Shown here in pieces: positions 18,181 through 27,095 of a DNA stretch of 64,000 bases (positions within the stretch are counted from its first letter, which is position 1; each line of letters starts with the position of its first letter). The notes under the pieces are model-generated. The model searched no databases and was not told the origin of the DNA. It saw nothing but the letters and a program-made list of their open reading frames with translations. The stretch is taken from assembly GCA_024699495.1 (NCBI GenBank), contig JAILPK010000011.1, positions 1 to 64,000 on the forward strand, written 5' to 3'. Origin of the DNA: Bacteroidaceae bacterium (GTDB taxonomy: Bacteria > Bacteroidota > Bacteroidia > Bacteroidales > Bacteroidaceae). The position numbers and the translations under genes were made by a program.

Positions 18181-19242
18181 TTACCTGAAGGAGTCGGTCA
18201 GCAGCTTTATCTCTATTGCGGGAGAGATCCTTTCATATAGGATGTTATAAACGGCGTCGAGGATAGGCATATTCACGTGCATGTGTCGGTTGATTTCCTT
18301 CATGCATTTGCATCCGAAATATCCCTCGGCAATCATTTCCATCTCTATTTGTGCTGATTTCACGCTGTATCCGCGTCCTATCATTGTTCCGAAGATGCGG
18401 TTGCGGGAGAAATTAGAGTAGCCGGTAACGATGAGGTCTCCCATGTAAGCAGAGTCAAAGATGCTTCGCTCGATAGGGTGAACAGTGGTGAGGAATCGAT
18501 TCATCTCCTGCAGGGCATTGGAGATGAGCACCGCTTGGAAATTGTCTCCGTACTTGAGTCCGTTGCAGATGCCTGAAGCGATGGCATATACATTCTTCAG
18601 CACAGAAGCATATTCGATGCCAATGACGTCGCGTGAGGTCTTTGTCTTAACGTATTCGGAGCCCATCATGTCGGAGAAGGCGCGTGCTTTTTCCTGGTCT
18701 GTGCAGCCTACAGTGAGGTATGTCAGACGTCCGAGAGCCACCTCTTCGGCATGTGACGGTCCGGCGATTACTGACAGGTTGTCGTCGGGCACGCCATAGA
18801 CCTGATGGAAGTACTCCGAGCAAACCAGGTTCTCGTCTGGCACAATGCCCTTGATTGCCGTGATGTTGAATTTATCTCGCAGGCGCACCTTGAGCTTTTT
18901 CAGATGTCCCTTGAGGTAAGGCGAGGGCGTCACCCAAACGAGAGTATTGGAGTTCTCCACAATCTCATTTATGTCCGAAGAGAAATGAATCCGGTCAACG
19001 TCAAAATGCACGCTGGTGAGATATGCGGGGTTGTGCCCGAGTTTCTTGAAATCCTCAATCCGGTCGTCGCGGCGCAGATACCACCATATCTCATCGTTCT
19101 TCTCCAGCATCATCTTGGCGATGGCGGTGGCCCACGAGCCGCTGCCCATCACGGCGATATTGCCGATGGACCAAGGCGCGGACTTGTCGGTGAGGACCTT
19201 TTCGTCCGGCGTGTTCTTGGAAGAAGAGAAGATATTAAACAC
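18181..19242 (-). CDS. gpsA: Glycerol-3-phosphate dehydrogenase [NAD(P)+]
   Basis: A 353-aa enzyme reducing dihydroxyacetone phosphate to sn-glycerol-3-phosphate for phospholipid synthesis. The N-terminal Rossmann motif is VMGSGSWATAIAKML-like (GSGSWATAIAKMMLE), followed by ITAIKGIV, VIAGPSHAEEVA, and the C-terminal substrate domain with IEYASVLKNVYAIASGI and GDLIVTGYSNFSRNR. A ~25-residue N-terminal extension precedes the Rossmann motif. Its start overlaps the lysS 3' end by 8 bp, so the two are co-transcribed. Confidence 0.95.
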   Translation of the reverse strand: MFNIFSSSKNTPDEKVLTDKSAPWSIGNIAVMGSGSWATAIAKMMLEKNDEIWWYLRRDDRIEDFKKLGHNPAYLTSVHFDVDRIHFSSDINEIVENSNTLVWVTPSPYLKGHLKKLKVRLRDKFNITAIKGIVPDENLVCSEYFHQVYGVPDDNLSVIAGPSHAEEVALGRLTYLTVGCTDQEKARAFSDMMGSEYVKTKTSRDVIGIEYASVLKNVYAIASGICNGLKYGDNFQAVLISNALQEMNRFLTTVHPIERSIFDSAYMGDLIVTGYSNFSRNRIFGTMIGRGYSVKSAQIEMEMIAEGYFGCKCMKEINRHMHVNMPILDAVYNILYERISPAIEIKLLTDSFR

Positions 19243-21031
19243 AGGCCTCGAGTATTTGCTCTAATTCAGCCACAGAGGGCTTTACAATATTGAGTTTGTA
19301 TTTCTTTATTACTTCGCCGATTTGCTGTTGCAGCTTCTGCGCTTTCACTCCGGCGAGGTCGCTTACCAGATTGTAGCCGCATTTGTTCAGCACCGGAACG
19401 ATGTCTTCGGCAAAACCGAGGGCCACGAAGGCCTCGGGCTTGTCCTTGGGAATGCGCTTCTCGGGTTTCATCTGCGGGAAGAGCATTATCTCGCCGATGG
19501 CAAACTTGCCCGTCATCAGCATCGTGAGGCGGTCTATGCCGATTCCGATTCCAGAGGTGGGAGGCATTCCATATTGCAGCGCACGCAGGAAATCGTGGTC
19601 GATGATCATAGCTTCGTCATCGCCCTTGTCTGCCAGACGCATCTGGTCCACGAAGCGCTCTTCCTGGTCTATGGGGTCGTTGAGCTCGCTGTAGGCATTT
19701 GCCAGCTCTTTGCCGTTGACCATCAGTTCGAAGCGCTCGGTCAGTCCGGGTTTGGAGCGGTGCATTTTAGTCAGCGGTGACATCTCTACCGGGTAGTCGA
19801 TGATGAATGTGGGTTGGATGAATGTGCCCTCGCAGAATTCGCCGAAGAGCTCGTCGATGAGTTTCCCCTTGCCCATGGTCTCATCCACTTCCATCCCCTT
19901 CTCCTTGCAGAATGCGCGTATTTCCTCTTCGCTCTTTCCGTCGCAGTCGAAGCCGGTCTTTTCTTTGATGGCATCCAATATAGGCAGACGGCGGTATGGG
20001 GCTTTGAAGGAAACCACTGTGCCGTCGATCTCCACTTCCGGTTTGCCGTTTACTGCGATGCAAATCTCCTCCAGCATCTTCTCAGTGAAGGACATCATCC
20101 AGTTGTAATCCTTGTATGAGACATACAGCTCCATGCATGTGAATTCCGGGTTGTGGGTCTTGTCCATGCCCTCGTTGCGGAAGTTCTTGCCCATCTCATA
20201 CACGCCTTCAAAACCGCCCACGATGAGGCGTTTCAGATACAGCTCCGTAGCGATGCGCATATACATGTCCTGATTCAGGGCGTTGAAGTGGGTGATGAAC
20301 GGACGCGCTGAGGCTCCGCCGGCTATCATCTGCAGAATGGGAGTCTCCACTTCTGTGTAGCCTGCTTCGTCAAGAATCCGGCGCATCGTGCGCACGATGA
20401 TGGCGCGTTTCTCGAATGTCTCCTTGACGCCGGCGTTGACTATCAGATCGACATAGCGCTGGCGATAACGCAGTTCGGGGTCGTCGAAAGAGTCATATAC
20501 CTGCCCATCCTTTTCCTTGACTATAGGCAGCGGCTTCAGGCTCTTCGACAATAGAGTCAGTTCCTTGGCATGAACACTTATCTCACCGGTCTGCGTGCGG
20601 AAAACAAATCCTTTGACTCCGACGAAATCGCCCAGGTCGAGCAACTTCTTGAATACCACATTATACATGTCCTTGTCTTCGCCCGGGCAGATGTCGTCGC
20701 GGGTGACATAGACCTGAATCTTGCCTTTGGAGTCTTTCAGCTCGAAGAATGAGGCCTTGCCCATAATGCGCTGGCTCATCATGCGGCCGGCGATGCATAC
20801 CTCATCCCCTTCCCTGAAAACCCTTGTGTTTCCGCAGGCGCTCACTTGCTCCCCGCAGGGCTCCCCGTTCCCGCAGTCGTCTGCCGAGGGGATGAACCCT
20901 TCGCGTATTTCACTGGAGAATGCATTGGTGGGGTATTCGGCAGCGGGGTAGGGGGCTATCCCCATCTGTTTCAGCTGCTCAAGATTGTTTCTGCGAACAA
21001 TCTCCTGTTCGCTCAATTCGAGTATATTCAT
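19235..21031 (-). CDS. lysS: Lysyl-tRNA synthetase, class II, with Cys-bearing insert
   Basis: A 598-aa class II LysRS. The N-terminal OB-fold anticodon domain is followed by class II motifs 1-3: FEKRAIIVRTMRRIL / EVETPILQ, FRNEGMDKTHNPEFTCMELY, and GIGIGIDRLTML. Compared with the LysRS I recall from Bacteroides (~575 aa), residues ~46-72 carry an extra stretch with three cysteines (DDCGNGEPCGEQVSACGN) inside the N-terminal domain. The C-terminal ~70 residues form an extra helical appendage (DIVPVLNKCGYNLVSDLAGVK...). Promoter -7 box CAAAGGTA (minus) lies at 21066. Confidence 0.95.
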   Translation of the reverse strand: MNILELSEQEIVRRNNLEQLKQMGIAPYPAAEYPTNAFSSEIREGFIPSADDCGNGEPCGEQVSACGNTRVFREGDEVCIAGRMMSQRIMGKASFFELKDSKGKIQVYVTRDDICPGEDKDMYNVVFKKLLDLGDFVGVKGFVFRTQTGEISVHAKELTLLSKSLKPLPIVKEKDGQVYDSFDDPELRYRQRYVDLIVNAGVKETFEKRAIIVRTMRRILDEAGYTEVETPILQMIAGGASARPFITHFNALNQDMYMRIATELYLKRLIVGGFEGVYEMGKNFRNEGMDKTHNPEFTCMELYVSYKDYNWMMSFTEKMLEEICIAVNGKPEVEIDGTVVSFKAPYRRLPILDAIKEKTGFDCDGKSEEEIRAFCKEKGMEVDETMGKGKLIDELFGEFCEGTFIQPTFIIDYPVEMSPLTKMHRSKPGLTERFELMVNGKELANAYSELNDPIDQEERFVDQMRLADKGDDEAMIIDHDFLRALQYGMPPTSGIGIGIDRLTMLMTGKFAIGEIMLFPQMKPEKRIPKDKPEAFVALGFAEDIVPVLNKCGYNLVSDLAGVKAQKLQQQIGEVIKKYKLNIVKPSVAELEQILEACV

Positions 21032-21065
21032 CTTATTTGTGTAGATTGCTTTTTATTTTGCGCGG

Positions 21066-21073
21066 CAAAGGTA
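21066..21073 (-). promoter_or_regulatory. -7 box for lysS
   Basis: On the minus strand TACCTTTG, 35 bp upstream of the lysS ATG. It fits TAnnTTTG; no -33 TTTG is clear. Confidence 0.5.
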
Positions 21074-21094
21074 GATAAAAAAATCGAATTCAGA

Positions 21095-21922
21095 CTAATA
21101 ATTACCGAGCCATTTTTCGTAAAGGGCCGGCCAAATCAGTCCGGCACCCTCGCGCATACCGTATCCGTGGCCGCCTTTGGGCAGATAATGCAATTCCACA
21201 GGTGCTCCGGCCCGGCGCATGGCATCAGTAATAGTGAGAGCCGACGGCCCGCTGTATTTCACATCATCCTGAGTGCCGAAGATGAATATGGGCGGAGTCT
21301 CGCGTGTGACCATGAGCTCCGGCGTGAGAGTGCCGTTGGGCCCCTCGTCGAGGTAGGCGGGATAGATGAGGCCTGCGAAGTCGGGTCGGCAGGAGAGGGT
21401 GTCTGTCTCATCCTGCGGCGGATATGTCTGAACGCTGAACCTTGTTGCGGCTCTGCACGATAGGCTGCCTCCGGCGGAGAAGCCCATGATGCCCACGGTG
21501 CTGTATCCCTCGGAGCGCACTATGCGAATGGCTCTTTGGGCGTCTTGCAAAGCGCCTTCGCGGTTGTTGGGCACGCGGTAGGCCAGAACGTAGGCTGCAT
21601 AACCCAGGCTGTTGAGCCAGGTAGCAATCTCCTGCCCCTCCTTGTTGTATGAGAGCACGGAATAAGCTCCGCCCGGACATACCACAATTGCCTTGCCGTT
21701 GGCTTTCGATGCCTGGGGCTTGAATATCTCGAGGGTCGGGTTAGTGACCTTGTCGAAATAGAAGGTGTTGCTGCGCCCGTTGCGTGACACATGGGCTGAT
21801 TTCGGTTCGGTGGCTCCGGGCACCCGCTGCTGCCATAATTCGCGGGTCGGATTGGTGATTTGTGCCTGCGCTGCAGAAGCCGTGGCAATAAGTGCCAGAA
21901 GCAAAAATAAATAGTGTTTCAT
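21095..21922 (-). CDS. Secreted alpha/beta-hydrolase (esterase-like)
   Basis: A 275-aa secreted hydrolase. The ORF track extends to 21991, but ATG 21922 begins a good Sec signal peptide (MKHYLFLLLALIATASAAQA), and a -7 box sits just upstream, so I use it. The hydrolase fold shows the oxyanion HGGAYS-like motif as CPGGAYSVLSY, nucleophile elbow GFSAGG, an acid region FGTQDDVKY and catalytic His in GGHGYG. This resembles BD-FAE/acetyl-xylan-esterase-type enzymes. A role in deacylating plant glycans is plausible but unproven. Confidence 0.85.
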   Translation of the reverse strand: MKHYLFLLLALIATASAAQAQITNPTRELWQQRVPGATEPKSAHVSRNGRSNTFYFDKVTNPTLEIFKPQASKANGKAIVVCPGGAYSVLSYNKEGQEIATWLNSLGYAAYVLAYRVPNNREGALQDAQRAIRIVRSEGYSTVGIMGFSAGGSLSCRAATRFSVQTYPPQDETDTLSCRPDFAGLIYPAYLDEGPNGTLTPELMVTRETPPIFIFGTQDDVKYSGPSALTITDAMRRAGAPVELHYLPKGGHGYGMREGAGLIWPALYEKWLGNY

Positions 21923-21945
21923 GAAAGCATAAATTATTTCATCCA

Positions 21946-21953
21946 CAAAGGTA
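21946..21953 (-). promoter_or_regulatory. -7 box for the esterase gene
   Basis: On the minus strand TACCTTTG, 24 bp upstream of ATG 21922; this supports the shorter start. Confidence 0.5.
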
Positions 21954-22091
21954 CAACAAAAAATAAAAGTAGGGGTATAAATACAGAGCATTTTACACTT
22001 TTTATTTGATAATCCTTCGATTTGTTAATCTGTACATTAAACCTTAGTGAGCCAAATCCGTCAATATTAACAAATCTATTTCGTTAATAAA

Positions 22092-25037
22092 ATGAGCAGA
22101 GCTATCCAAACACTCACAATCCTGACGTTATTGTTTTTTGCTGTTCCCGCCAGTGCACAGTTCTATAATGTGCGCGGGACAGTGTATGAGAACAGCACTC
22201 TCAAAGCTCTGCCCGGTGCCTCCGTGAAACTGACTGATGCCGAGGGGAAAATCGTTGCCGGGAAGCAGACACAGCAAAACGGGCAGTTCCTCCTCTCTGG
22301 CATCTCGCTCGGCAATTATACCCTGACCGTGAGCTTTGTCGGCTTCAAGACTCAGAACTTCTCTCTCAAACTCGATGGCAAAGGGGGTAACAAGAAGGTT
22401 GCTGACGTGCTGATGCGCGAGGATGCCCAGCTCATGAAGGAGGCTGTAGTAGAGGGTAAGATGCCGGAGATGGTTGTAGTTGAAGACACGGTGCTGTATA
22501 ATGCTTCTGCATTCACTCTGCCCACCGGCTCTATGGTGGAGGAACTGATAAAGAAACTGCCCGGAATCGTGGTTGACGACAACGGAAATATCACGCACAA
22601 CGGCAAAACAGTTACGCAGATTCTGGTGGACGGCAAAGAGTTCTTCGGGCGCAACCGCGAGACGGTGATGAAGAATATCCCCGCGGAAATAGTGGATAAG
22701 GTCAAGGCATACGACAAACAGAGCGAACTGACCCGCGTCACGGGCATTGACGACGGAGAGGAACAGACGGTGCTGGATCTTGAGATCAAGAAAGATAAAC
22801 GCCGCGGATGGTTCGGCAACCTGACTGCCGGCTATGGCACCCACGACCGCTATTCAGGGCGTGCCAATATCAACCGCTTTGCAGACAAACAGAAATTCTC
22901 CGTCGTCGGCAATGCCAACAACACTCAGGGCAGTGGTATGAGTGATAATCAGACGGCGGCTGCATCGATGAATCTGGAGTGGAGCAAACTGGAACTGAAC
23001 GGCGGCGTGAACGCCAACTTCAACCAGCAGAGCGGCGCTTCGTGGAGCAATAGCCAGAGCTTTGAGAACCGCAATGCTGCCTACTCCAACCGCAGAAACA
23101 ACAACAACTCCAACGGGAAGGGCATTACCACAACCTGGCGCATAGAATGGAAGCCGGACAGCATGACCAATATACAGCTGCGCCCCGAATTCCGGTGGAA
23201 CACGAGCCGCTCCAACTCCACCAGCGAGAGCGCCACATTCAATGACGATCCATACGAAATAACCGCCAACCCGCTCGACGCGTTCAGAGCTTCCCAGGGG
23301 CTGCCCGCCGGCTCGGCGATGCGCGCCATTGCCGTCAACCACAATATCGGAGCCAACCGGAATGCGTCTGACCAGATCAGCGGAAACCTCTCCCTGCAGT
23401 TCAATCGCCGTCTGAAGAAAAAAGGGCGCAACATAACCTTCAATTTCGGTGGCGGACTGAACCAGAATGAAGGCAACAGCAGCAACTACTCCCAGATTGA
23501 CTACTATCAGATTCTCGCATACACTGGCCTTGACTCTGTTTACCATAAAGTGCAGTACGACGACTCACGTAATATAGGGCGGAATATGAATGCGCGTTTC
23601 AGCTACTCGGAGCCGATTGCCGACGGGCAGTTCCTGCAGTTCTCTTATAACTACTCTTATCGTTTCAACGACCGGGACCGCACCGTATCCAGCATCTTCG
23701 ACCCTCAGGTGGGGCTGTATGGCCTGGGCATAGACAACTATGACGGACATCTGGACTGGGCTGCGCGGGACACCGCTCAGTGCAACTACACAGAAAACCA
23801 TTATCAGAACCATGACCTGCGATTCCAATACAGGCTGGTAGATACCAAATGGCGTTTCAATGTCGGATTTAATGTGCAGCCGCAGGTGAATTCAGTCAAT
23901 TATACCAAGGGACTGAAACACTATGATGTGTCGCGCACCGTGGTCAACTGGAGCCCCACACTGAATCTCCGCTACCGCTTCACGAAACAGGAGCAGATTC
24001 AGGTGCGCTATGGAGGACAGAGCGGACAGCCCTCTATCACAGACCTCATCCCCGACACCCTCTCCAACGCCAACCCGCTGAATATCCGCTTGGGTAATCC
24101 GGCTCTGAAACCCTCATTCACACATTCGCTTAATGCCAGCTACCGGAAGAGCATACCCGACCTGCAACGCTCTTACAACCTCAACATCCAAGCACGCGCA
24201 ACACAGAATTCCGTTTCCAACCGCACTGAATATATAGAGGAGACCGGCGGACGAATCAGCCGGCCGGAGAACATCAACGGCAACTGGAACGCAAACGGAA
24301 ATTTCAATTTCAACACTGCCTTTGCCGACCAGCGCTTCCGCATCAACAGTGGAACAAACGCCAGATACACTAATGCAGTGAGCTATGTTTACCTCAGTGC
24401 CAGTCATGAGACGGTGAAGAACACCACGCGTAGCAGCTCCTTCGGTGAAGACCTCCGCTTTTCCTTCCGTCATGAGTGGCTTGATGTGTCGGCCTTCGGC
24501 TCATTCAATTACAACCATGCCCGCAGCACTGCCACGGCAGCTTCGAATCTCGACACCTACAACTTCAGTTATGGAGCGTCAACTGTGATGAACTGGCAGG
24601 ATATCGGCCTCAACTTTTCCACAGACATCCGCCAATACAGCCGACGGGGATACAGCGATGCTGCGATGAACACCAACCAGTGGCTTTGGAACGCCCAGCT
24701 CTCGTGGTCTTTCCTCAGCCGCAAGCAGGCAATTCTCACTCTGCGATGGCAGGACATCCTCGGACAGAGGGATATGGTCAACCGCAATATCAGCAGCACC
24801 GCCCGCACAGACTCCGACTCTGAGCGCGTAGTCAGTTATGTGATGCTCTCCTTCACCTACAGAATCAATGTCTTCGGAGGCCGTAACCGTGATAAGAAAG
24901 TGCGTGACGGTGAGGGTGGTGAACGCGGTGGTGAACGCGGCGGTGAGCGCGGTGGCGACAGAGGCGGACGTGGAGGCGGCTTCGGTGGTCCTGGTGGCGG
25001 CGGCGGCTTCGGCGGCGGAGGTGGTTTCGGCGGTTAA
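22092..25037 (+). CDS. Outer-membrane beta-barrel protein, TonB-receptor-like, Gly/Arg tail
   Basis: A 981-aa outer-membrane protein. Signal peptide ~1-22; a carboxypeptidase-regulatory-like Ig domain (~25-110, VRGTVYENSTLKALPGASVKL); a plug-like segment (GSMVEELIKKLPGIVVDDNGNITHNGKTV, ~148-180) with ILVDGKEFFGR; then a ~750-residue barrel rich in alternating aromatic strands. This matches the outer-membrane beta-barrel family related to TonB-dependent receptors. The last barrel strand (VVSYVMLSFTYRINVF) is followed by a 50-residue tail with three GGER repeats, then GGDRGGRGGGFGG and a Gly/Phe run. No SusD partner is present. Ligand unknown. Confidence 0.88.
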   Translation: MSRAIQTLTILTLLFFAVPASAQFYNVRGTVYENSTLKALPGASVKLTDAEGKIVAGKQTQQNGQFLLSGISLGNYTLTVSFVGFKTQNFSLKLDGKGGNKKVADVLMREDAQLMKEAVVEGKMPEMVVVEDTVLYNASAFTLPTGSMVEELIKKLPGIVVDDNGNITHNGKTVTQILVDGKEFFGRNRETVMKNIPAEIVDKVKAYDKQSELTRVTGIDDGEEQTVLDLEIKKDKRRGWFGNLTAGYGTHDRYSGRANINRFADKQKFSVVGNANNTQGSGMSDNQTAAASMNLEWSKLELNGGVNANFNQQSGASWSNSQSFENRNAAYSNRRNNNNSNGKGITTTWRIEWKPDSMTNIQLRPEFRWNTSRSNSTSESATFNDDPYEITANPLDAFRASQGLPAGSAMRAIAVNHNIGANRNASDQISGNLSLQFNRRLKKKGRNITFNFGGGLNQNEGNSSNYSQIDYYQILAYTGLDSVYHKVQYDDSRNIGRNMNARFSYSEPIADGQFLQFSYNYSYRFNDRDRTVSSIFDPQVGLYGLGIDNYDGHLDWAARDTAQCNYTENHYQNHDLRFQYRLVDTKWRFNVGFNVQPQVNSVNYTKGLKHYDVSRTVVNWSPTLNLRYRFTKQEQIQVRYGGQSGQPSITDLIPDTLSNANPLNIRLGNPALKPSFTHSLNASYRKSIPDLQRSYNLNIQARATQNSVSNRTEYIEETGGRISRPENINGNWNANGNFNFNTAFADQRFRINSGTNARYTNAVSYVYLSASHETVKNTTRSSSFGEDLRFSFRHEWLDVSAFGSFNYNHARSTATAASNLDTYNFSYGASTVMNWQDIGLNFSTDIRQYSRRGYSDAAMNTNQWLWNAQLSWSFLSRKQAILTLRWQDILGQRDMVNRNISSTARTDSDSERVVSYVMLSFTYRINVFGGRNRDKKVRDGEGGERGGERGGERGGDRGGRGGGFGGPGGGGGFGGGGGFGG

Positions 25038-25061
25038 CGGGCGGGAGCCGTTTTTGGGGGT

Positions 25062-25160
25062 ACAGAGAGTATAGATGGTACAGGGAGTATAGAGAGTATA
25101 GAAGGTATAGAAGGCATAGAAGGTATAGAGGGGTATAGAGGGTAAGAGAGTACAGAGCGG
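25062..25160. repeat. TATAGAAGG-type short repeats
   Basis: About ten loose copies of a 9-10-bp phrase (GTATAGAGA, GTATAGAAG, GCATAGAAG, GTATAGAGG). The same phrase recurs at 39074-39160. Confidence 0.85.
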
Positions 25161-25594
25161 TTAAGGCTTTGGCCGCTATCCGTTTTTGGGCCGCAAGTCA
25201 AGAAAGTTTATAGACGTTGGCTATTCATCGCGCCAGCCAAAGGTCTTCCCACTTGGGGAGCGGGTAGAGGGCTCCCATTGAGGGGACGGGGATGGGCTGC
25301 AGTCAAGAGTCAAGGGCTATTATGGGTTAAGGGTAAAGGGCCGGCTGCATGCAGCTGCCGAGACTCTGAGTTCAAATTTTTTATATAAGCGACTGGGCTT
25401 TTTAAGCATTTTGTAATGTTTTCCCTTACATCTGTTATAGTGTAAAAGTGTTCAAAAAGTACGTTTTTGCACAGAACAAATCGAACACTTTTTTGCCATT
25501 CCGAGGCGATAAAACGGGATAAAATATTCAATCAACAGCGGAATATCGGCCGATTTATCGAGGGAAAGGGGCGTTTTCAATTAAATGGAGGAGC

Positions 25595-25680
25595 AAATAC
25601 ATCGAGGCTTACAAGCCGATACATCGAGGTGTAATCATTAATACACCTTGATGTATCTGACAATAGACCTTGATGTATTT
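25595..25680. repeat. Nested inverted repeats of ATACATCGAGG
   Basis: Inner pair: GATACATCGAGGTGTA (25618-25633) and TACACCTTGATGTATC (25642-25657), a 16-bp stem with one G-T pair and an 8-nt loop. Outer pair: AAATACATCGAGG (25595-25607) and CCTTGATGTATTT (25668-25680), pairing with the same G-T. All four copies share the core ATACATC(G/A)AGG. Confidence 0.85.
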
Positions 25681-26040
25681 GGATGTGTGGATTGATACAC
25701 AGGGATTTAGCCCTTTTTGTATCAGATGAGGAGCCTAAAGCTAATGTGTTCTTCTAGATTGTCCATTCAGATGTCACAGTGAAATGGTGGTAATGGATTG
25801 TATATCATGAAGTTATGCGGAAAATTACCTCTTGAGAATCGCTTATTTTCAACCCATGGGCAGTAAAGTTGCATCTACGGAATTCTCGCGGGGCAAGAGT
25901 GTTCTATTTTTACGATGAAAATTGGTCGATTTGTATTCTTAAGGTAAGTGGGCTATGCAGATTCTATGACGGATATGATGTCGGCTAAAGGACTGGGACA
26001 GTGTCTTTATTTTTCATCGATATGTTTTTCGATGAAGATG

Positions 26041-26095
26041 CTACAAAACTAAAAATGCCTCTGAAAGCATTGTAACTTCCAGGGGTGTTTTGTAG
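26041..26095. other. Structured element, possible terminator or small RNA
   Basis: CTACAAAAC (26041-26049) pairs perfectly with GTTTTGTAG (26087-26095); inside lies AATGC-CTCTGAAA-GCATT. The 55-nt element ends 73 bp before the regulator remnant's 3' end. It could terminate that gene or be an independent structured RNA. Confidence 0.35.
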
Positions 26096-26168
26096 TGGTT
26101 GTTTGTCTTCAATTGTTTCGATTCGTATCATAAACTACTTGCACGAACTTTAATGCCCAAGCCGTAAG

Positions 26169-27035
26169 TTATTCAGATTTAACCCACAGACCATCATTGT
26201 CCTTACCTTCACGCTTCAAAACACCAAGCTTTTGCAAGGCAGAGAGGTCGCGCTCGATGGTGCGCTGGCTCACCGACAAAGTCTCCGACATTTGTTTGCC
26301 GGTGATTGTCGGAGACTCTTTGATAAGAGTGAGTATTTTCTGCTGACGCTCAGTGAGTTTCGTCTCCGACATGTCTCCGTCATGGTCTCCGACATTCGGG
26401 GTGTCGGATGAGGCAAAAATGATGGTTAGGAATTGGGTTGGAGTTGATTTGAACACAGGCTTCAGCTCGTCCTTATAACCTTCCAAGGCTTTGGTCTCAT
26501 TACAGATACGTGTGAGTCCGCTACCACGCTTCTCCATGTAGTCAAGCTGAGCCATCACATTCGCAAGGATAGGATTGCGTCTTTCAGAAGAAACGTCTGC
26601 AATGTCTAAGTCCTGTATCAACATGCCATTGTACATTCCTCCAGGGGATGTAACGGTGAGACGGTCATCGTAGATGTCAAGATGTACCTCGCCACCCATA
26701 ACGGTATAGTCGCGATGGATGAAATGGTTAACCATAGCTTCAAGAACGGGACGTTCCGCATACTCTGGTTTGTTCTTTCGTCCATCAGGCAGTTTCTCCC
26801 AACCTCTCTTGGTGTTTGACTTCACAAAATTCATGGCTTCACGAAGCAACATGAGGACATTGCCTGTAAACTCCGCATCATTGATGGCGTCGTCCTTTTC
26901 CGTTCCATCCCATCGGGTACAATAAAGACGAGACAGCCAGACAGTGACGTGGGGAATATCGGTTAGGTTTTCTATTTGTGTATTTGTAAGGCCGATGCTT
27001 AGCAGGTAGCAGACTTGTTGCTGTAGCTCTGTTAA
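26169..27035 (-). pseudogene. Truncated AlbA/ATPase-type HTH regulator, mosaic 5' end
   Basis: The well-formed part (ORF 26169-26852) is the C-terminal half of a DNA-binding regulator family with an HATPase-like domain: VNHFIHRDYTVMGGEVHLDIYDD, SPGGMYNG, RNPILANVMAQLDYMEKRGSGL, then a C-terminal winged helix (LTERQQKILTLIKESPTITGKQ). The frame stays open upstream to a stop at 27036. Reading it gives LYCTRWDGTEKDDAINDAEF, also of this family, preceded abruptly by LTELQQQVCYLLSIGLTNTQI, which looks like a LuxR/sigma-type HTH. The N-terminal AlbA_2 domain (~150 aa) is missing. This looks like a deletion chimera. Translation from internal ATG 26852 may still occur. Confidence 0.7.
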
Positions 27036-27095
27036 TCAACTTGTCAACTATAAAACAAACTTAAAAACTTAAGAACCATCTCGTCAACTAAAGAA
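27035..27095. repeat. Phrase repeats between ltaE and regulator remnant
   Basis: Contains CAACTTGTCAACTA, AACTTAAAAACTTAAGAACC and CTCGTCAACTAAAG, the reverse-complement form of the GTTGACAAGTTGA phrase family. Confidence 0.75.

Larger units (their letters stand above)
25038..26168. other. 1.1-kb gene-poor region
   Basis: No credible gene. It contains the TATAG-type repeats (25062-25160), an inverted repeat AAAAGTGTTC...GAACACTTTT (25444-25492), a nested four-copy inverted repeat (25595-25680), another hairpin (TGATACACAGGG...CCCTTTTTGTATCA, ~25693-25725), TTCATCGA/TCGATGAA (26013-26036) and a structured element (26041-26095). It follows the barrel gene and precedes a regulator remnant. The ORF 25310-25531 (minus) shows no recognisable protein. 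Confidence 0.6.

Noticed and set aside
25310-25531. 73-aa minus-strand ORF
   Set aside because: No family resemblance; it overlaps an inverted repeat in gene-poor DNA.
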